From Rariglobus hedericola (GTDB lineage Bacteria > Verrucomicrobiota > Verrucomicrobiia > Opitutales > Opitutaceae), in the NCBI RefSeq assembly GCF_007559335.1, contig NZ_VMBG01000001.1, forward strand, positions 2,356,001-2,420,000: 64,000 nucleotides of DNA. The letters run 5' to 3'. Numbering within the stretch: position 1 is the first letter of the stretch; every line of letters starts with the position of its first letter. Below, piece after piece: positions 1-9,014 of this stretch. Below the pieces are notes generated by a model. It worked only from the letters and a program-made list of their open reading frames with translations, was not told the origin of the DNA and did not search any database. Made by a program: the position numbers and the translations under genes.

Positions 1-1119
1 AAGCCACGCCCCTGCCTTCGCCAGCGCCTGAGCCAGCGGCACATCCCGCGGCGAGACTTCGTGCAACGTCACACCCGGCGTCTCCTGCGCGTCCACACGC
101 CCGGCGAACACATGCACCGGCTTACCCAAGGCCACCGCCGCCCGCACCAGCGAACCCGGCCCCTTGCCTTGCAGTGAACTGTCGTCGAAACGCCCTTCGC
201 CCGTGATCACCAGATCGGCCGCCGCCAATCGCTCTTCCACGCGCAACCAATCGCTCACCAACTCGAAGCCCGGCACGAGCCGCGCTCCCGTGGCCGCCAT
301 CAGCCCGAACGCGATCCCACCTGCCGCCCCCGCGCCCGGCGTTTCCGCCAACCCCGCATCCACTCCGCAGCTCGCGCACAACAGCACCATCATGCGCGCG
401 CTTTGCGCTTCCAGTTTCACCAACGCCTCCGATTCCAATCCCTTCTGCGGGCCGTAAACCGTCACCGCTCCTCGCGGCCCGAGCAGTGGATTGGTCACGT
501 CGCACGCGATCCAGATTGGCGGTAATTTCCGCAGGCGCTCCGCCTTGAGGCTCACCACGCGCGGCCACTTGAGCGGAGCTCCACTTGTCATCAACTGACC
601 ATGTTCATTGCACAACTCGAGTCCCAGCATGCCCAACGCTCCGAGCCCGAGATCACTCGTCGCGCTCCCGCCCACGCCCAACAAAATCCCCTCCACACCG
701 CGCTCCGCCGCCGCCGCGATCAACTCGCCGGTTCCCCTGGTATCCGTGCGCCACACATCACGTTCATCGGGACGCAACAACGCCAGTCCGCTCGCCGCCG
801 CCATCTCGATCACCGCCAGTTGTCCACCGCTCGCGCACCCGAGTCGCCGCAAAACTGCCGCCGGCAAGAGCTTCGTTTCAATCACACCAAAGCCTGCCTC
901 AACCTCCGCCCCACGCGGCCCGGTCACACGGCACACCACCCACTCGCCACCCACCGCCTCCGTCAAAATAACCGCGAACCCTTCGCCGCCATCCGTCAGC
1001 GGACACTGCTCCACGCTCCATGTAGGCTGCGCACACCGCACCCCCACCGCCATCTCCGCGCATGCCTGCCCCGCCGTGAGTGAGTCCTTGAATTTATCCG
1101 ACGCAATGAGCACCCGCAT
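1..1119 (-). CDS. Glycerate kinase (GarK/GlxK family), 3' end cut by window edge
   Basis: Phosphorylates D-glycerate with ATP to a phosphoglycerate, feeding glyoxylate- or sugar-acid-derived glycerate into glycolysis; cytoplasmic. Reading back from the ATG at 1119 gives 373 uninterrupted codons to the left edge. The start MRVLIASDKFKDSLTA is the family signature, followed by a GGEGF stretch (about residue 42), GVGGSATSDLGLG, CDVTNPLLGPRGA, a YGPQKG motif and TGEGRFDDSS near the C-terminus. The family is usually about 375-385 residues, so only a few C-terminal residues and the stop are missing. It is divergent from the sterol-desaturase-like gene. Family assignment is confident; which carbon of glycerate is phosphorylated is not visible. 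Confidence 0.9.
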   Translation of the reverse strand, partial: MRVLIASDKFKDSLTAGQACAEMAVGVRCAQPTWSVEQCPLTDGGEGFAVILTEAVGGEWVVCRVTGPRGAEVEAGFGVIETKLLPAAVLRRLGCASGGQLAVIEMAAASGLALLRPDERDVWRTDTRGTGELIAAAAERGVEGILLGVGGSATSDLGLGALGMLGLELCNEHGQLMTSGAPLKWPRVVSLKAERLRKLPPIWIACDVTNPLLGPRGAVTVYGPQKGLESEALVKLEAQSARMMVLLCASCGVDAGLAETPGAGAAGGIAFGLMAATGARLVPGFELVSDWLRVEERLAAADLVITGEGRFDDSSLQGKGPGSLVRAAVALGKPVHVFAGRVDAQETPGVTLHEVSPRDVPLAQALAKAGAWL

Positions 1120-1302
1120 GGCCAATTTGCTTACACGCCGGCCAGCCAAGTTCCATGACTATTTGTGCGCCGATTCGATGCGCCCGCTGCATTGATGCGC
1201 GAACCATCCTCAACGGCATTAACCCTTTATCATATCCCAAATACCACCGGAATCGTGAGGTCCGCGTGGCGCAGGCTCGACCGAACGGCGGCTATCGTGT
1301 TG

Positions 1303-2502
1303 ATGGATTCACTTACCATGAGCTTACGCACCAGACTGCTCTCCGAATTTGAAGCGCCCGAAGCCCTGCGTCGTTTCGGCAGCGGGTGGTTGAGTGGCGT
1401 GATCGGCGTTATCCTGGGACTGGCGAGTCTGGCACTGGTTTTGTCGCTCCTCGCACCCGGAACCTTCTCCACGCCGGAACTGACCGCGCTGCGTCAGGGC
1501 CCCGGGTTTCGCATCATCTTGAATGTCCTGCTAGTCTTGGCCTTCACCTGCTCGGCGTTGAGTCTGGCACTGCGTCGCCAAGGACCGCTGCTCGGCATCG
1601 CCGGCGTTTCACTCTCGCTGATCGCCGTCCTGCTCGGCGGCTCCAACGCCCACTCGGTCGTCGGTGATCCGTCGCCGGCTTACTTCGGCCTCGATTTCTT
1701 TGTGCTGCGCATGGCGTTCACCGGCATCCTGTTCATCCCCGTCGAGCGCTTGTTCGCGCATCGTAAAGAGCAGCCGGTCTTTCGCACCGAGTGGCGCGAG
1801 GATCTCTTTTATTTTCTGCTAAGCAGCATGCTGGTGCAGATCCTCACCTACCTGACCTTCGCGCCCGCACGCTCGATCCTTGCCTTCGCTCCGCTGACGG
1901 AAACCCGCGCCTGGGTGAGCGCCCTGCCGTTTGTCGTCCAGTTCGCCGTCATCATGTTTTTGACGGATGTGGTGCAGTATTGGGTGCATCGCTCCTTTCA
2001 CCGGATTCCCTGGCTGTGGAATTTCCACGCCGTGCATCACTCGGCGCAATCAATGGACTGGATGGCCGGCGCGCGCATGCATTTTTTTGAAATCGTCGCG
2101 CTGCGCAGTCTCACCGTGATCCCAATGTTTGTGCTCGGCTTCGGCGCCGGCCCGATGAACGCCTACATCTTTGTCGTCTATCTCTACGCGACATTCGTGC
2201 ACGCCAACATCGGCTGGAAATTCCCCGTCATCGAAAAGTTCTTCGTCACACCGCGTTTCCACCACTGGCACCACGGCATCGAAAAGGAAGCCATCGACGT
2301 GAACTTCGCGGTGCACTTCCCGCTTCTCGACAAACTCTTCGGCACGCACCACCTGCCCGAAAACCGCTGGCCGGAAGGCTACGGCATCGAAGGCCACCCC
2401 GTCGAACGCGGCTACTGGGCGCAGTTCATGCACCCATTTCGCCGGAAGAAGCCCCAACAACCGGATGTCGCCGCGGAAAAACAAACTCCGTCGGAAAGTT
2501 AA
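1303..2502 (+). CDS. Sterol desaturase / fatty acid hydroxylase family membrane protein
   Basis: Integral-membrane di-iron oxygenase of the sterol desaturase superfamily, which hydroxylates or desaturates lipid substrates using O2. Several hydrophobic segments occupy about the first 250 residues. The three histidine clusters are present: HRSFH, then HAVHH about ten residues later, and HHWHH in the C-terminal third, matching HxxxH, HxxHH and HxxHH. Start codons at 1303 and 1318 are both possible and neither has a convincing Shine-Dalgarno sequence; an in-frame extension to 1165 also exists but overlaps the divergent upstream region. The gene converges on the GH16 gene with only 38 bp between stops. 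The substrate (sterol, hopanoid, carotenoid or fatty acyl) cannot be told from sequence. Confidence 0.88.
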   Translation: MDSLTMSLRTRLLSEFEAPEALRRFGSGWLSGVIGVILGLASLALVLSLLAPGTFSTPELTALRQGPGFRIILNVLLVLAFTCSALSLALRRQGPLLGIAGVSLSLIAVLLGGSNAHSVVGDPSPAYFGLDFFVLRMAFTGILFIPVERLFAHRKEQPVFRTEWREDLFYFLLSSMLVQILTYLTFAPARSILAFAPLTETRAWVSALPFVVQFAVIMFLTDVVQYWVHRSFHRIPWLWNFHAVHHSAQSMDWMAGARMHFFEIVALRSLTVIPMFVLGFGAGPMNAYIFVVYLYATFVHANIGWKFPVIEKFFVTPRFHHWHHGIEKEAIDVNFAVHFPLLDKLFGTHHLPENRWPEGYGIEGHPVERGYWAQFMHPFRRKKPQQPDVAAEKQTPSES

Positions 2503-2540
2503 TCCGCCGCAGACATTCAAGATCCCCCTGCCCGCTTCAC

Positions 2541-4040
2541 TTACTCGGACCGCCAAATCTTAAGCGAACGCAGCACCATCGCGCCCGCCCCTTGGTCATA
2601 GGGCGAATCCATCTTCGCCTTCACCGCGACGTTGGTCAGCGGATACCAGTTCTGGCCCTTGAACGGGTTCGCGTAGCGCATCGTCTCGATGCCATCGATG
2701 AACATCGTGATCCACTCCGGATCGACCGTGACCGAGAAGACGTGGAACTCGCTGTCGAGCGTGTTCGCCAGTCCAAAACTGGACATCTTCATGTTCATCC
2801 CAGGCCTGGTGAACGTGCGCACCTGGTTCTTGCCGCCGTGCAGGTTGGTCGAGAGATCCGACGCGAACTTCCACGATCCGTTGTAACCGAAACCTTCATA
2901 CACATCGATCTCCGGCGGCCACCCGCCAGTCGGCACCAGCCACAGCGCGGGCCAGGAACCGGGGCGGTTGGGCATCTTCACCACCCATTCGACGCTGCCA
3001 TACTTAAACCAGGACTCCGGTGTTTTGTGTCCCGACAGCATCGTCGCGAGGAACGGATACTCCATAGCCGGTGCCCCCACTTTCATGGACTGATCGAGCC
3101 GGCGTGACGACAACACCAGCCCCTCTTCAGTGCGGCTGAAACCACCCATATCCACCGTGCCATAATAACCGGTCTCGCCATTGCCGACCTGCGTTCGGCC
3201 GTGTGCCAGCGCCGTCGAGAAAGTCATCGGGCCGCCCTTGTCGTCATAGCGGATCGTCCGCCCCGTTTCGCTGTAGGTGAGCGTGCCCAGTGGGGCGAAG
3301 GCGAGCGGTGCACGGCCGACCTCGATAGGCACGTTGACCGCGCCCGCCTTGGCTGTGATCACGATGCCGCCGCCCTGACGGGTGGCACCATCCGGAACCT
3401 GCGCCTGCACCGCCTTGAGCGTGTTGCCTTCCTTCATGTCACTCACGGCGAAACTTGCCGTCTTCGTGAGCGGATCGCCCGGCCGGAAAACCACCGGCTT
3501 CGTCGCGTCGGGCACCGCGCGACCGCCGTCTCCGTTATAGACCCGCACATGTGCAACAACGGTATTAACGCTCGGCTTGTCCAGCGTGACAGGCACATGC
3601 ACCACCGTCGCGCCCACCGGCACGTCGAAATCCTCGATCCGCACCTTCGCAATCGCCGGATACTTTTTTCCACCGTCATAAATATCGCTCGCCGCGAGCT
3701 CTTGCTTGGCGATGTAAGCGTCCAGCTGCTCGGTGATGCGACCGACGGCGTCTCGCGCGGTTTCCACATGCTTGCGCCCGTCCGGAGCTGTCACCGCTTT
3801 GCCGAGCTGATCAATGGCCGTCGTGGCGGTTTCCGCATCCTTGCGGAGTCCCTGGGCTTGCTCGCGCGTCAAAGTCTGCGCCTCGAGCTGAAGGCTTAAA
3901 CCGGCGAGGGCGACAACGATCACCGAAGTGCCAACCGTGCGCTTAAGCGAAATAAAGAATGGGGAAAACAAGGGAGTTAAAGGGGTTGATGGCGTTACTG
4001 CGGATGCAGGGGCTTCAGGAGCATCTCCGCCCAAAAGCAT
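2541..4040 (-). CDS. Secreted GH16-like glycoside hydrolase with long N-terminal region
   Basis: Predicted secreted beta-glucan or galactan hydrolase of the GH16 concanavalin-like fold. The catalytic signature EIDVYEG (about residues 377-383 from this start) supplies two glutamates and the aspartate of the E-D-x-x-E pattern; GSWPALWLVPTGG just before it is also typical. Ahead of the catalytic domain lies a helical segment (about 60-130) and a beta-rich segment (about 130-240). A signal-peptide-like stretch (KRTVGTSVIVVALAGLSLQ) starts about 31 residues in, so the true start is uncertain: no ATG, GTG or TTG lies right before it. The ATG at 4040 is used; the frame stays open to 4163. GH16 membership is good, substrate unknown. 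Confidence 0.75.
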   Translation of the reverse strand: MLLGGDAPEAPASAVTPSTPLTPLFSPFFISLKRTVGTSVIVVALAGLSLQLEAQTLTREQAQGLRKDAETATTAIDQLGKAVTAPDGRKHVETARDAVGRITEQLDAYIAKQELAASDIYDGGKKYPAIAKVRIEDFDVPVGATVVHVPVTLDKPSVNTVVAHVRVYNGDGGRAVPDATKPVVFRPGDPLTKTASFAVSDMKEGNTLKAVQAQVPDGATRQGGGIVITAKAGAVNVPIEVGRAPLAFAPLGTLTYSETGRTIRYDDKGGPMTFSTALAHGRTQVGNGETGYYGTVDMGGFSRTEEGLVLSSRRLDQSMKVGAPAMEYPFLATMLSGHKTPESWFKYGSVEWVVKMPNRPGSWPALWLVPTGGWPPEIDVYEGFGYNGSWKFASDLSTNLHGGKNQVRTFTRPGMNMKMSSFGLANTLDSEFHVFSVTVDPEWITMFIDGIETMRYANPFKGQNWYPLTNVAVKAKMDSPYDQGAGAMVLRSLKIWRSE

Positions 4041-4231
4041 ATCACATCCAGCCCTGAAACGGTGAGTCCATATCCGACTTCGTCCTTGTGTATTCCCGAC
4101 CGGAAAGAGGCTCGCCCAAAGCACCGTCCGCCTCGCGTGCAGGCCGTGCGGGTTAGACCCCATGGTTGCGAGCGGACAATTGCTCCATAATCGACGTCTT
4201 CACGTCTCATCAAAATCCAACGCAATACATT

Positions 4232-4558
4232 ATGTCCTACCAAATCAGCCCCACCACCAACTCCAAGTTCATGTTCAATCTGAAGGCGGAGAACAATCAG
4301 GTGATTCTTACCAGCCAGGTCTATGAACAGAAGCAATCCGCGCTCGACGGTATCGCCTCGGTGCAAGCCAACGGTCCGTTCTCAAAAAACTTCGAGCACC
4401 TGACTTCCACCGCCAGCGAACCCTACTTCGTTCTAAAAGCGCAGAACGGCGAAATCATCGGCAAGAGTCAGATGTATTCCTCCCAAGCCTCTGCCGAAGC
4501 CGGCATCACCTCGGTGCAAATTAACTCCCGCTCGGAAGTCATCACCACGACCGAGTGA
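4232..4558 (+). CDS. YegP-like protein with two DUF1508 repeats
   Basis: Small cytoplasmic protein of 108 residues in the YegP/UPF0339 family. It carries two tandem repeats of about 50 residues, each with a beta strand pattern of the type F-x-L-K-A-x-N-x-x-I followed by S-Q-x-Y and a G-I-x-S-V-Q segment (KFMFNLKAENNQVI and PYFVLKAQNGEII). That two-repeat layout and length are typical. Function in the family is not established. The ATG at 4232 starts the conserved core (MSYQIS); an in-frame upstream start at 4166 would add 22 residues without similarity to the family pattern. It stands alone, divergent from the GH16 gene. Confidence 0.85.
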   Translation: MSYQISPTTNSKFMFNLKAENNQVILTSQVYEQKQSALDGIASVQANGPFSKNFEHLTSTASEPYFVLKAQNGEIIGKSQMYSSQASAEAGITSVQINSRSEVITTTE

Positions 4559-4711
4559 GTTAATTCACACGCCAGCGCGCCACCCCGTTAGTTTTTTCTC
4601 GGAGCGCGAGGCGACGCCTCCGAAACCAACACCTCACGCGGCACGAATGGCAGACCAACGTCATCCGCATCCATAAATAAACGGAGACGCGTTTATGCCT
4701 CGTGAATGGAC

Positions 4712-4915
4712 TCAAGGCCGCAGCTTGCCGGAGTCGGGCTGCGAGCTCTCACGCTGACGCGTGGTAGCCGCCATGTTGTCCACCAGGTTCGGATAACGCC
4801 GGCCGGCGGCTTTGGCGCGAGCCCGGGCCCACTCGATTGATTCCGGCGTGAGCTTGGTCTTCGTTGATGAAGCACCCGCCGTCGGCTTCGTCTGTTTCCA
4901 AGGAGGAGTCGACAT
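4712..4915 (-). CDS. Hypothetical small basic protein (67 aa)
   Basis: Open frame of 67 codons starting MSTPPWKQTKP. It is rich in lysine, arginine, alanine and proline, with a central predicted helix (SIEWARARAKAAGRR) followed by YPNLVDNMAA. No family is recognised; the helix plus basic N-terminus could suit a nucleic-acid- or antitoxin-like protein, but this is a guess. It sits alone between the convergent YegP gene and the YbjQ pair on the opposite strand, and there is no Shine-Dalgarno sequence upstream. Kept as a candidate because its composition differs from the usual shadow frames and nothing else explains this stretch. Confidence 0.4.
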   Translation of the reverse strand: MSTPPWKQTKPTAGASSTKTKLTPESIEWARARAKAAGRRYPNLVDNMAATTRQRESSQPDSGKLRP

Positions 4916-5071
4916 GGCGGGAAGTTTTCGCGCCGACAGCTAAAGCTCAAGCCAAGCGGTGATTTCACCGGCTGTTTAATCAAACAACCCCGACTCATTG
5001 GAGCGCGCCAATTGCAGGCGATCGTCATCTTGCAATCACCGGGGGCACTCGGCAGCGTCCGCGCAATCTTC

Positions 5072-5398
5072 ATGAACACACCCATCATTCTTACGAATTT
5101 GGAAACCGTGCCCGGCCGCAGCATCATCGAGCATTACGGCTTGGTCTCTGGCAGCACCGTCCGCGCAAAACATGTCGGTCGCGACATTGCCGCCTCGCTC
5201 AAAAATTTTGTTGGCGGCGAACTCAAGGGCTACACCGAGTTGCTCACGGAATCGCGCAACGAAGCGATCAGCCGCATGGAAACCCAGGCGATTGCGCTCG
5301 GCGCCAACGCGGTGGTGAACATCCGCTTTTCGACCTCGTCCGTCGCCCAGGGTGCGGCCGAGCTCTATGCTTACGGCACCGCCGTGCGCGTCGAATAA
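5072..5398 (+). CDS. YbjQ/UPF0145 (PF01906) family protein, copy 1
   Basis: 108-residue soluble protein of the YbjQ family, sometimes named a heavy-metal-binding domain although the role is not established. Recognisable features are the start (TPIILTNLETVPGRSI), the GLVSGSTVRAKHVGRD segment, a helix with Y-T-E-L-L-x-x-S-R-N-E-A, and the C-terminal A-L-G-A-N-A-V-V-N-I-R-F strand. Length is normal for the family. The ATG at 5072 fits the family N-terminus. The next gene starts 8 bp after its stop and is a second, membrane-anchored copy, followed by an M48 protease overlapping it, so the three very likely form one operon. Confidence 0.88.
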   Translation: MNTPIILTNLETVPGRSIIEHYGLVSGSTVRAKHVGRDIAASLKNFVGGELKGYTELLTESRNEAISRMETQAIALGANAVVNIRFSTSSVAQGAAELYAYGTAVRVE

Positions 5399-5406
5399 CC
5401 CGCACC

Positions 5407-5934
5407 ATGAACGCGGAGAACCCGGAGACGCTGGTGATGGTCCTGACCATCGCCTTCTACGTGTCGCCTTTCATTTTCATGGTGATCATGGGCTTGATCG
5501 GGCGCTCGTTGGAAAAGACCCATTTCGCATCGATCCGCACCCGCGAAGCCGCCACGGCGAAGCTTCCCGTGATCACAAGCAAGCATGGCGACTCCACATT
5601 GCGCGTGGTGAAGGCCGAGATGGTCACGGGCTCGGTGGTTGTGTCGCTGGACCACTTCAAGCGCTTCCTGGCCAGGCTGCGCATGATCTTCGGCGGTCGC
5701 GTCACATCCTACGAGACCCTCCTGGATCGTGCCCGGCGTGAAGCGACTTTACGCCTGAAGGAAAGCTGCGCGGGAGCCGACATCGTGCTCAACTTCCGCA
5801 TGGAAACATCGACCATCGCCAACACTAAGGGCAAGCAAGGCGCCGGCGGCGTGGAGGTCCTGGTCTATGGCACGGCAATCACCTACGGCGGGCCGATCGC
5901 CACGCCTCCTCCGCTGGTGCCGGTGGGTTCGTAA
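5407..5934 (+). CDS. YbjQ-family protein with N-terminal membrane anchor, copy 2
   Basis: 175-residue paralogue of the preceding gene. One hydrophobic segment (about residues 8-30) precedes a YbjQ-like domain: LRVVKAEMVTGSVVVS matches the copy-1 region around VSGSTVRAKHVGRD, and the helix YETLLDRARREATLRLKE plus GADIVLNFRMETS match the later parts. A proline-rich tail ends the protein. Predicted to be held at the inner membrane with the YbjQ domain outside the bilayer. Its TAA shares one base with the ATG of the M48 protease (TAATG), which implies translational coupling. The link between YbjQ domains and a protease is context inference only. Confidence 0.8.
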   Translation: MNAENPETLVMVLTIAFYVSPFIFMVIMGLIGRSLEKTHFASIRTREAATAKLPVITSKHGDSTLRVVKAEMVTGSVVVSLDHFKRFLARLRMIFGGRVTSYETLLDRARREATLRLKESCAGADIVLNFRMETSTIANTKGKQGAGGVEVLVYGTAITYGGPIATPPPLVPVGS

Positions 5935-6734
5935 TGAAATTCGTCCAACGCGACATGGGAGCCGCCGCCGAGGCGAGTAGCGGCGGCGGCGACCGGCAGT
6001 TGGCCCGCGAAATCGGCATCATCTGCGCGGCGACCACCGCCCTCTTGCTCGCGTTGTATTTCTCCATCGGCTGGCTCGTGGACTTCACGTTGCCGCGCAT
6101 TTCGGCGGAGACCGAAGTCGCTTGGTTTCGCGAATTCGTTCCCGCCACTACAGCGACAAATTTGAAACCCGAACAAACCGCCCAGGTTCGCAAACTGCAG
6201 GATCTCGTGGACCGGCTCGCCCTCGGTCCGGGCGTGCCGCGGATTCCCTTTCGCGTGGTGCTGTTTGATACGGACGAGGTGAATGCGTTCGCCTTTCCCG
6301 GCGGGACCATCGCCGTCACCCGCGGGCTGCTCGAAAAAATAGATACCGATATCGGACTCAGTTTTGTGCTTGGCCACGAGATCGGCCACTTTGTGCAACG
6401 GGATCATTTGCGCGGGCTCGGGCGCACGTTGGGCCGTGGGATTGTCTTCAGCCTGATCTTCGGCGGAGGCGGCGAGGTGTTCACCAGCCACACGGCCAAT
6501 CTGCTGGATCTGAGCTATTCGCGCGCGCAGGAAAAAGGCGCCGACGAAATCGGCCTGCGCCTCACCTACGCGCTCCACGGTCAAACCGAAGGCAGCGACG
6601 CGCTCTTCCGTTGGCTGGCAAAGAAACAGACGAACTCCACCGGACTGAACCTTCTCTCAACCCACCCCCAAAGCGAAAGCCGCATAGCCGACCTCGAAGC
6701 CTACGCGGAGAAATTAAAGCGCGAGTCCCGGTAG
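5934..6734 (+). CDS. M48 family zinc metalloprotease, membrane-anchored
   Basis: Predicted zinc-dependent endopeptidase of the M48 (Ste24/HtpX/BepA-like) group. One transmembrane segment at about residues 28-50 is followed by the protease domain. The zinc site is H-E-I-G-H at 148-152, with the third ligand probably E200 in the SRAQEKGAD motif. The segments DEVNAFAFPGG and AVTRGLL before the active site are typical of M48. Length (266 residues) fits single-domain members. Start overlaps the stop of the membrane YbjQ protein by one base. Likely substrates are envelope proteins; the YbjQ partners may guide or regulate it, but that is inferred from the overlap. Confidence 0.9.
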   Translation: MKFVQRDMGAAAEASSGGGDRQLAREIGIICAATTALLLALYFSIGWLVDFTLPRISAETEVAWFREFVPATTATNLKPEQTAQVRKLQDLVDRLALGPGVPRIPFRVVLFDTDEVNAFAFPGGTIAVTRGLLEKIDTDIGLSFVLGHEIGHFVQRDHLRGLGRTLGRGIVFSLIFGGGGEVFTSHTANLLDLSYSRAQEKGADEIGLRLTYALHGQTEGSDALFRWLAKKQTNSTGLNLLSTHPQSESRIADLEAYAEKLKRESR

Positions 6735-6839
6735 TTGATCAGCGGCTCCGGCGAAGCGCGTTGTCCTTTTAACCCGACTCGTCCAAAACCTGAACACACG
6801 CCCTGCGTTGGCCTGCTGCTCGCACTACCCCGCTCTCCG

Positions 6840-7979
6840 ATGAATTACCCTGTCCGTCTCCCCGTTTTCGCCGTTCGAATTTCCCGGACTTTCTTCCTGC
6901 TGGGCATGATCGCATTCCTGTTTTGCTCGCGGAACGCCAGTGCAGCATCGGCGGATGAGCACCTCTGGCTGAAGGTCGATGGTCCGCGGATTGTCACGTC
7001 CGCGTTCAGCGAAGGCGGCGAGCGTCCGTTTATTCCCGTCGGGATCGGCTATGCGCGCGACGTCATCATTCGCGCGCAGGACGATGCGGTGATGAAGTTT
7101 TGCAAAGAACGCGGCCTCAACACCGTCCGCCTCGCCTTCTACACCCGCTATTTCAACAACAAGAAAGACCGCCCCATCGACATCGAACAGCACATCAAGG
7201 ATCACATCGAACCGGTGATGGTCGCCGCCCGAAAACACGGGCTCTATGTCATCCTCGACGCCCATGAATACATGAGCGCCGAGATCGACGAAGCCACCGC
7301 CCGCGAGAAACAAACGGGCAAGGGCTGGGACGAAGAAACCATCCAGCACTGGATCCAGTCTTGGGTCGTCGTGGCCAGGCACTACAAGGACGACCCCTAC
7401 GTGCTCGGTTACGAATTACTGAACGAGCCGCACGACATCGCTGCCGAAGACGCCCGCAAAAACTATACCCGCTGCATCCGTGCCATTCGTGAAGTCGATC
7501 AACGTCACATCCTCATCGTCGGTAATCACAGCTGGTCTCACGCCCGCTCCTTGGAATCAACGTGGGGGCCGGTCGCCGCCACCGTGGATGCGCCTTATAA
7601 CAACATCGTTTTCGCGTTTCACGATTACCCCACCGACAACCACCCGTGGATCGTCCAACGCCACATTACCCGCTTTCGCGACACCCATAACGTCCCGGTC
7701 ATGTGCACCGAGTTCGGCGCGACACATTGGAACAAGAGCGAAACGGTCTGCCGCGAATTTTTGGCCGGCATGCACACCCTCTTCGCCAAGGAAGACGTCG
7801 GCTGGATGATCTGGGCGCTCAAGAAACTCGAGGACAGTCCCCGCGCTCCCTACAACGAGGTGGATAAAACCGGCCTCGGCCCGCCCCGCCAATACGACTC
7901 CTGCCCCTACAGTGACCTCTGGGTGCCCGCTGCGCGCATCATGGCCAGCCCGATGCCCCAACCCAAAGCCGGCTCCTGA
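6840..7979 (+). CDS. Secreted GH5-like glycoside hydrolase
   Basis: Predicted exported cellulase/mannanase-type enzyme of glycoside hydrolase family 5. The N-terminus has a positively charged start, a hydrophobic run and an A-S-A cleavage-like site near residue 37. The TIM-barrel hallmarks follow: NTVRLAFY, DAHEYMSAE, the acid/base glutamate E196 in YELLNEPHD and the nucleophile E291 in VMCTEFGATH. FHDYPTDNHPW carries the conserved active-site histidine/tyrosine region. The ATG at 6840 is chosen because it directly precedes the signal peptide; the frame is open further upstream to 6735. Fold and mechanism are secure; the glycan specificity is not. Confidence 0.87.
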   Translation: MNYPVRLPVFAVRISRTFFLLGMIAFLFCSRNASAASADEHLWLKVDGPRIVTSAFSEGGERPFIPVGIGYARDVIIRAQDDAVMKFCKERGLNTVRLAFYTRYFNNKKDRPIDIEQHIKDHIEPVMVAARKHGLYVILDAHEYMSAEIDEATAREKQTGKGWDEETIQHWIQSWVVVARHYKDDPYVLGYELLNEPHDIAAEDARKNYTRCIRAIREVDQRHILIVGNHSWSHARSLESTWGPVAATVDAPYNNIVFAFHDYPTDNHPWIVQRHITRFRDTHNVPVMCTEFGATHWNKSETVCREFLAGMHTLFAKEDVGWMIWALKKLEDSPRAPYNEVDKTGLGPPRQYDSCPYSDLWVPAARIMASPMPQPKAGS

Positions 7980-8080
7980 TCGGTGCGGGCACGTTTCAGC
8001 CCGGCCCGTGGGTGCGCAGACGTCTTATGTCGCATACGATATGACTTGGACGGACGGACTCGCTCCGGTTGTTTTTCAGT

Positions 8081-8854
8081 ATGAAGTTTTTCAGCCACCC
8101 GCGCCTTGCCCTCGGTTTCGTATTCGTCTGCGTCTGCCTGGGTGCGCCGCTTTCCCGTGCGGCGGATTCCGACGAGCAGATCTTGGCGAATTTCCAGGTG
8201 GAATCAGCCCGCTTGAAGCGCGAAGTTCACGAAGCCGGCGAAGACATGGCGAAGGTGGCGGATCTGCAAAAACAAATGCAGGCGTTGATCAAAGAGGTGA
8301 TGGGCAAAGTCAGCCCCAAGTCGCGAACCGCGTTCGAGGTCAGCCTGCAGGTGATCAATCCGCTGATGGACGGCGGCATCGTCTACACCGAGGCTCTGCA
8401 AAAATACATGGATGCGAGTGGCTTTGATTACACGTCCGCAACCAGCACCAAAATAATCGATCGCCGCCTCGAAGAACTGGCCAAGCTTGAGAAACTAAAT
8501 GAGGGCCTGCTGAAGCGCGCCATCTCGCTCGAGACCGACATCGAAGCCGTGCTGAAAGCCAGCAAAATGAGCGCCGGAGAACAGGCCTCTTTCCTAAAAG
8601 GATTTCAGTCATCGATGAACGGCCGCATCGGCGCGATGCGGGCCGTGCGCACCTTGGACGCCCGTCTCTACGTAGAAGTGCGCGGCATCTACGGACAACT
8701 CCGCGAACAGCTCGGCAAGTGGGCCGTAAAAGAAGACGTGCTCACCTTCGAAGATGACGCCCAAGCCACGATCTACAATTCCCGCATCGAACGCATCAAC
8801 GTCATCGCCGAGCGGCAGGAAGTTGCCCAGCGCCGAGCCTTGGACGTCAAGTAA
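8081..8854 (+). CDS. Hypothetical secreted alpha-helical protein
   Basis: 257-residue protein that starts MKFFSHPRLALGFVFVCVCL, a clear signal peptide ending near SRAADSDE. The mature part is almost wholly predicted helix, rich in K, E, A and L, with heptad-like stretches (QVESARLKREVHEAGEDMA and LEELAKLEKLNEGLLKRA) that suggest coiled coil. No catalytic motif or known family is recognised. It lies alone between the GH5 gene and the RhuM region, so context does not help. Probably a periplasmic helical protein. Real-gene confidence is good because the signal peptide and composition are coherent throughout. Confidence 0.7.
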   Translation: MKFFSHPRLALGFVFVCVCLGAPLSRAADSDEQILANFQVESARLKREVHEAGEDMAKVADLQKQMQALIKEVMGKVSPKSRTAFEVSLQVINPLMDGGIVYTEALQKYMDASGFDYTSATSTKIIDRRLEELAKLEKLNEGLLKRAISLETDIEAVLKASKMSAGEQASFLKGFQSSMNGRIGAMRAVRTLDARLYVEVRGIYGQLREQLGKWAVKEDVLTFEDDAQATIYNSRIERINVIAERQEVAQRRALDVK

Positions 8855-8980
8855 GCTCGCCGCGTTCGTTCAGTATGGATCGGGTGAAACCGGTCCTGAA
8901 ACGTAAGCTCTAATCCTTGTCCGATGGTTGGAGGGTTCCAAAGAAGAGATAGGCCTCAAAGCTAGACTAGCAGCGTAACT

Positions 8981-8993
8981 CCGTTGGCTCGTC
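8981..8993. repeat. 13-bp direct repeat left of the RhuM gene
   Basis: CCGTTGGCTCGTC occurs here and again, exactly, at 10205-10217. The two copies bracket the RhuM-like gene and its upstream region. Similar shorter motifs (CCCGTTGGC or CCCGTTGAC) recur near 10309 and 10508, so this may belong to a dispersed repeat family rather than being an insertion footprint. Confidence 0.6.
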
Positions 8994-9014
8994 GGCCCAA
9001 CAGCGTGAACGGCA

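Noticed and set aside
4902-4944. AAGGAGGAG followed by ATG and a 9-codon frame on the plus strand
   Set aside because: It looks like a perfect Shine-Dalgarno and start, but the frame closes after nine codons and the sequence is the complement of the small minus-strand gene's first codons.
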